64,000 nucleotides of DNA, taken from NCBI GenBank assembly GCA_025526935.1, contig JAHLKD010000020.1:1-64000 (forward strand), written 5' to 3'. A model generated the notes under the pieces. That model saw only the letters and a list, made by a program, of their open reading frames with translations. It ran no database searches and was not told where the DNA came from. Below, piece after piece: positions 60,761-64,000 of the stretch. A program made the translations under genes and the position numbers. The stretch comes from Cladochytrium replicatum (lineage: Eukaryota > Chytridiomycota > Chytridiomycetes > Cladochytriales > Cladochytriaceae). Numbering within the stretch: position 1 is the stretch's first letter; each line of letters begins with the position of its first letter.

Positions 60761-63063
60761 TTAGTCGAATGCAATGTTTGAGACCAGGTGTGGTTTCATG
60801 TTCTGTGCGGCCACAAGGGACATCTTCCCCATAAGTTGGCGAGCGTAGTCAGTGTGAAGTAGCTCGTTTTCTCCCAGTGCATATGCCAATTTTGCCCTTC
60901 GGGAGATCAGATTCAGAAAAGAGGAGGTAACACATGTTGAAGCATACCGCTTGTCTTTGAACACATCATCGACAGACAGTCCTTGCACCCGAAACTGAGC
61001 ATCGGATTCGCGCTAAAGAGATGAGTCAGTCAAAGATTTTCAGAGTTTGAACAAAAGCCCATACATTCTTGGTTGCTTTAAGATATTCGGAAAATGAACA
61101 GGTGTCCGATAGTATGCGATTCCAGTCGCTGAAACAGCAGGTCAGCAAATCCTTGAAAGGCACGAAGGAGAGTTACCTAGGCAAGTCGTTCTTCGCTTTT
61201 TCAACGTCTTCTGTTGCTTGGCGTCTTCGCCTGCGTTCGTCTCCTTCATGCGTCCTTGATATGTAAATTTTGATGGCCTCATCCTGACGACGGATTACTC
61301 CAGGTTGTGTTTTCTAAGTTGAAGCAAATCTTTAACCTGAAAAGAGCTTGTCTATTTTGTGTTTCAAGTACCGTCAACTGGGTGGATAAGGAAGTTAAAT
61401 AGGCTGTTTCGTTTTCGTACGCAAGCTTGACGAGCTTTGTCAACTCAGTTAAACCTGGTGGTGTGCTCTTGCGTTTATTTTTCACAGGCGCTCCTTTAAC
61501 GTGATACTGGGATTTATCAGTTACAAAGAAGCAGGCAGCTAGAAGTCCCATACTTTTGAATCCGAAAGGAACTGTATACTTTTGGTAATCTTGGAAAGAG
61601 CGGCTCTTCGTTTCAGCTACGTAATACTCCTTTCACGTTCATGCATAACCTCAACGAAACAGAGTCCACACCTGAGTCCATGTTTCCACTGCTTTGTGCA
61701 GCTCCGCTCGCTTTGCTTCGAAATCCGACCGCTGCACATAATTATCATTCAATTCTCTTAGTTGCCTTTCAGCTTCCTATAAATTGTGCTCAGGCGCATA
61801 CAAGAATTCCATTGCAAGCATACCTTAAATACTTCCAACACGCTGTCTCCAATCTCTTTCAGCAGAAGGTTGTGCTGGGTCAGAAAAGCTCGTCGAGCTT
61901 CCGCCCTATGCCTTTTTGAAGTGATTTTATCACATTCTACCTTTTTTGAATGAGCTTTAGAAACCACTTGTAACGCTCGCCATTACCACAAGCAAACTCT
62001 CCGACTTTCCAGGAAATTCCAACAACATACGTTCGCACAGAAGCTTTCTCGATGTCAAGTGACTTGAATCCGAGAAGTGGCGGTACTCATCCATTAGTTT
62101 TGCAATTCTATGAGACGCATCCCGTTCCCCTGTTTCGGATCCCCGTTTCCTTAATCCATCGAGAACAAGCTTCCGCTGATCTACAAGTCTAAAGGATAGT
62201 CAAAATCTGGATCTTAGAGATTTTGTGAAGCTGTCATGATCTACCCGATTATTTGTTCATAGAGAGCAAACTTGGTTGTCGTATCAATGCATTCGACATT
62301 TTGAATCAGTGTGGGAACGCGTGACACTTTCGGCTTTGAGGACTTAGTATCTTCGATTTGCACAGCTACGAGAATCCATGTGCTTAGTGGGCTAAAATTC
62401 TCTTCGTCTTCTCGTTCCAACTGCTGCACGCTGGACGATATCGGGGCCAGTTCTTGCTGAAGAGTGTCTATCTGAGCATCTATGAGCATCTGTGGAGCTA
62501 GATGAGTAAATCCATAAAGGCATATTAAAAGTCGTACTGCAGCTTGCTTGGAACGAAGTGGGTCAACTGGTCGTAAACACTGTCCTGAAAAACGGTTTTC
62601 AGCTTTTATGCGAACGTCGTAACATAGCGCGAGTACTCATTTCTTCAATATGCGATTCAAGTTTTCGGTACTGAACTGCATCTTCCCTGGACAGTTCGTG
62701 CTCAACCAACGCTGATTTAAGATATTGCCTGATCTCGCGGTCACAACAGTCACTGGAACAGGTCATACTTTGATAAAAATTACTGAAATATTGAATACGT
62801 ACGCATATTTCTGCAGTCTCTCCCACTCCGATGCCCACACTTGGCGATGGACAAGCAGATTTGCCGAAAGCCGGTGGTTCTTTCTCTGATTGTCCAAATT
62901 TGTAATCTACCAACCCCGAATTGAATAAATCTCGAAAGAATTCATTCATGAGAACTTCACCTTCTGTCTGATCGCCTCGCTCCTGTTGATCGCATCCGTG
63001 ATCGTTGTGTTGCGCACACCCTTCATCACGGTGTGGCTTGAAAAATGGTCTCTGTGTCGTCAT
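60761..63063 (-). CDS. unknown multi-exon helical protein
   Basis: Reads from ATG 63063 (MTTQRPFFKPHRDEGCAQ) through several short-intron exons: EFFRDLFNSGLVDYKFGQSE, CCDREIRQYLKSALVEHELS, LIDAQIDTLQQELAPISSSV, SSKPKVSRVPTLIQNVECID, KRHRAEARRAFLTQHNLLLK, GLTELTKLVKLAYENETAYL, and the end GLSVDDVFKDKRYASTCVTS to NMKPHLVSNIAFD. Predicted structure is largely helical with coiled-coil stretches, and the TELTKLVKLAYENE part would suit a BAR-like helix, but I cannot name a family. Exon borders are approximate. The first ATG overlaps the divergent TMEM70-like gene by 19 bp; MNEFFRDLF (about 62950) is an alternative start. Confidence 0.5.
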
Positions 63064-63789
63064 TTCGTTCTTCACAAATTATTCGGCATTTGCTGTGCTT
63101 GCGTGGATTGGCCGGAATACGATTCAAATCAACAAATAAAATAGTACCGGGAGTACAAGTCGTTTCGTCTTCGGCTGACCGACAATACCCAGCGCTCGAT
63201 GGACAACTCGGAAAGAATGCATACCTTCTCTTCGAGGGTTCCCAAAACAAGTTTATTGGAAGACTCCGAACAATATCTACCGGTATCTTGGTCGCTGTGC
63301 CATTGATAGCGTTACCTTTTGCTTTGACGGGAGTTGCGATTCCCATGTGGCAGTTTGGCGCCCTTGGTGAGTTCAAGTAATCAGCGTTCCACGGCGACCT
63401 CTTAACTCACAATTTGAACAGTGGGTGGGGCAGTATCGCTTCCGATCCTGCTGTCAAATATCATCCTGAAACCGTACGTGACACATATCTTTGAGGTCAG
63501 GACGAAAGAAGGGCGCCTTCTTGTACTACAGAGATATTCGAGTGTGTTTGGCACAGCAGCTCGACCAATTTACACGACACCGTCGAATATCCGTTATGCT
63601 CCGTTTTACATTCGGCGGACGTGGAAAGTGCTGCCGGTGCGCCCGGATGGCACGCCTTTGCCAAATGCAAGGGAGATAGGCGTGTTTGTGGAACCAGAAG
63701 CTGGGGAGAAAGGGCATGCCCTGAAGACATATTGGGACCAAGCAAGGGCTAATGCGGGTGCAGAATCCGAAGATGCTGAGACATTATGA
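63045..63789 (+). CDS. TMEM70-like mitochondrial membrane protein
   Basis: Two exons join near 63365/63421 (FGAL to VGGAVS) to give about 230 residues. A basic, Ser-rich mitochondrial presequence (SSQIIRHLLCLRGLAGIRFK) is followed by YLLFEGSQNKFIGRLRTIST, two hydrophobic helices (ILVAVPLIALPFALTGVAIP; GGAVSLPILLSNIIL) and a matrix-facing C-terminal half (YVTHIFEVRTKEGRLLVLQR ... YAPFYIRRTWKVLPV). Two close helices followed by a soluble region fit the TMEM70/TMEM186/TMEM223 group, which act in assembly of respiratory complexes. The assignment within the group is uncertain. Confidence 0.65.
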
Positions 63790-64000
63790 TTGTGGCGAAT
63801 CTAGTTTCTTGGGCAAAATAGAATTGATTATGAAGATGTGTGTTCAAACTCAAGTATTCAAGATGTGAAATACAGCCCTTTGCTTCCATTCACTGGTTTC
63901 TTTACACTGTTTGCACAATCGTTCGCGCATAAAGAGTATTTCAGTTTCCACCTACATTCTGTTCTCGTTACCAGACCCTCGGAGGGGGCGAGCCCTTTTC
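63790..64000. other. window end, no gene supported
   Basis: AT-rich sequence downstream of the TMEM70-like stop; no feature recognised. Confidence 0.4.

Overview
This is a compact eukaryotic window, most likely from an early-diverging fungus such as a chytrid (an inference, not a species call). Genes are split by short GT-AG introns of about 50-62 nt. The content is fungal: two enzymes of the alpha-aminoadipate lysine route (homocitrate synthase, homoisocitrate dehydrogenase), a Pkc1-type protein kinase C, Gna1 for chitin precursor supply, and a 7TM-RGS receptor.

Layout. 1-1700 holds no gene I can support. A tRNA-Leu(AAG) at 1708-1790 (minus) is followed 7 bp away by a 5'-truncated LINE tail, then a nearly complete 5-kb LINE (2293-7286) whose ORF2 is intact. 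7.3-15.7 kb is an accessory zone: a two-exon unknown gene, a 97-bp tandem array, an ACCCG-rich dispersed repeat, a second LINE remnant, and a dead hAT transposase gene split by a younger 2.28-kb hAT-like element with its own inverted ends and 8-bp target duplication.

16.0-26.3 kb is a dense block: 7TM-RGS receptor, TAF12, COX6A, POP5, an amidase-family protein lacking the nucleophile serine, and homocitrate synthase. 26.5-28.0 kb is a second transposon graveyard with a Fanzor-like C-terminal relic, a second copy of the hAT-like family, a 219-bp MITE nested in it, and another ACCCG repeat.

28.2-32.3 kb holds broken coding sequence: an unknown gene, a formin-like fragment, a possible membrane protein, and ornithine carbamoyltransferase with two lesions. 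Thioredoxin and PKC (32.3-37.0 kb) are intact; a WD40 gene (37.2-38.9 kb) is broken by several frameshifts.

39.3-63.8 kb is mostly intact: LRR protein, Cys-rich TM-SH3 protein, importin-5/Kap121, homoisocitrate dehydrogenase, Gna1, a DUF1349 protein, a 29-residue ankyrin-like solenoid protein, GH127 beta-L-arabinofuranosidase, ELO elongase, a carnosine N-methyltransferase family protein with a His-rich tail, a multi-exon unknown protein with a degraded partial duplicate, and a TMEM70-like mitochondrial protein. Many neighbours are divergent with very short spacers (6 bp, 62-95 bp, 65 bp and one overlapping pair), so shared promoters seem to be the rule.

The points I would follow first are the LINE with an ATGA ORF1/ORF2 overlap, the nested hAT/MITE/Fanzor remains, the methyltransferase carrying its own HxH-repeat tail, the serine-less amidase, and the GH127 with a predicted lipid-anchor N-terminus.
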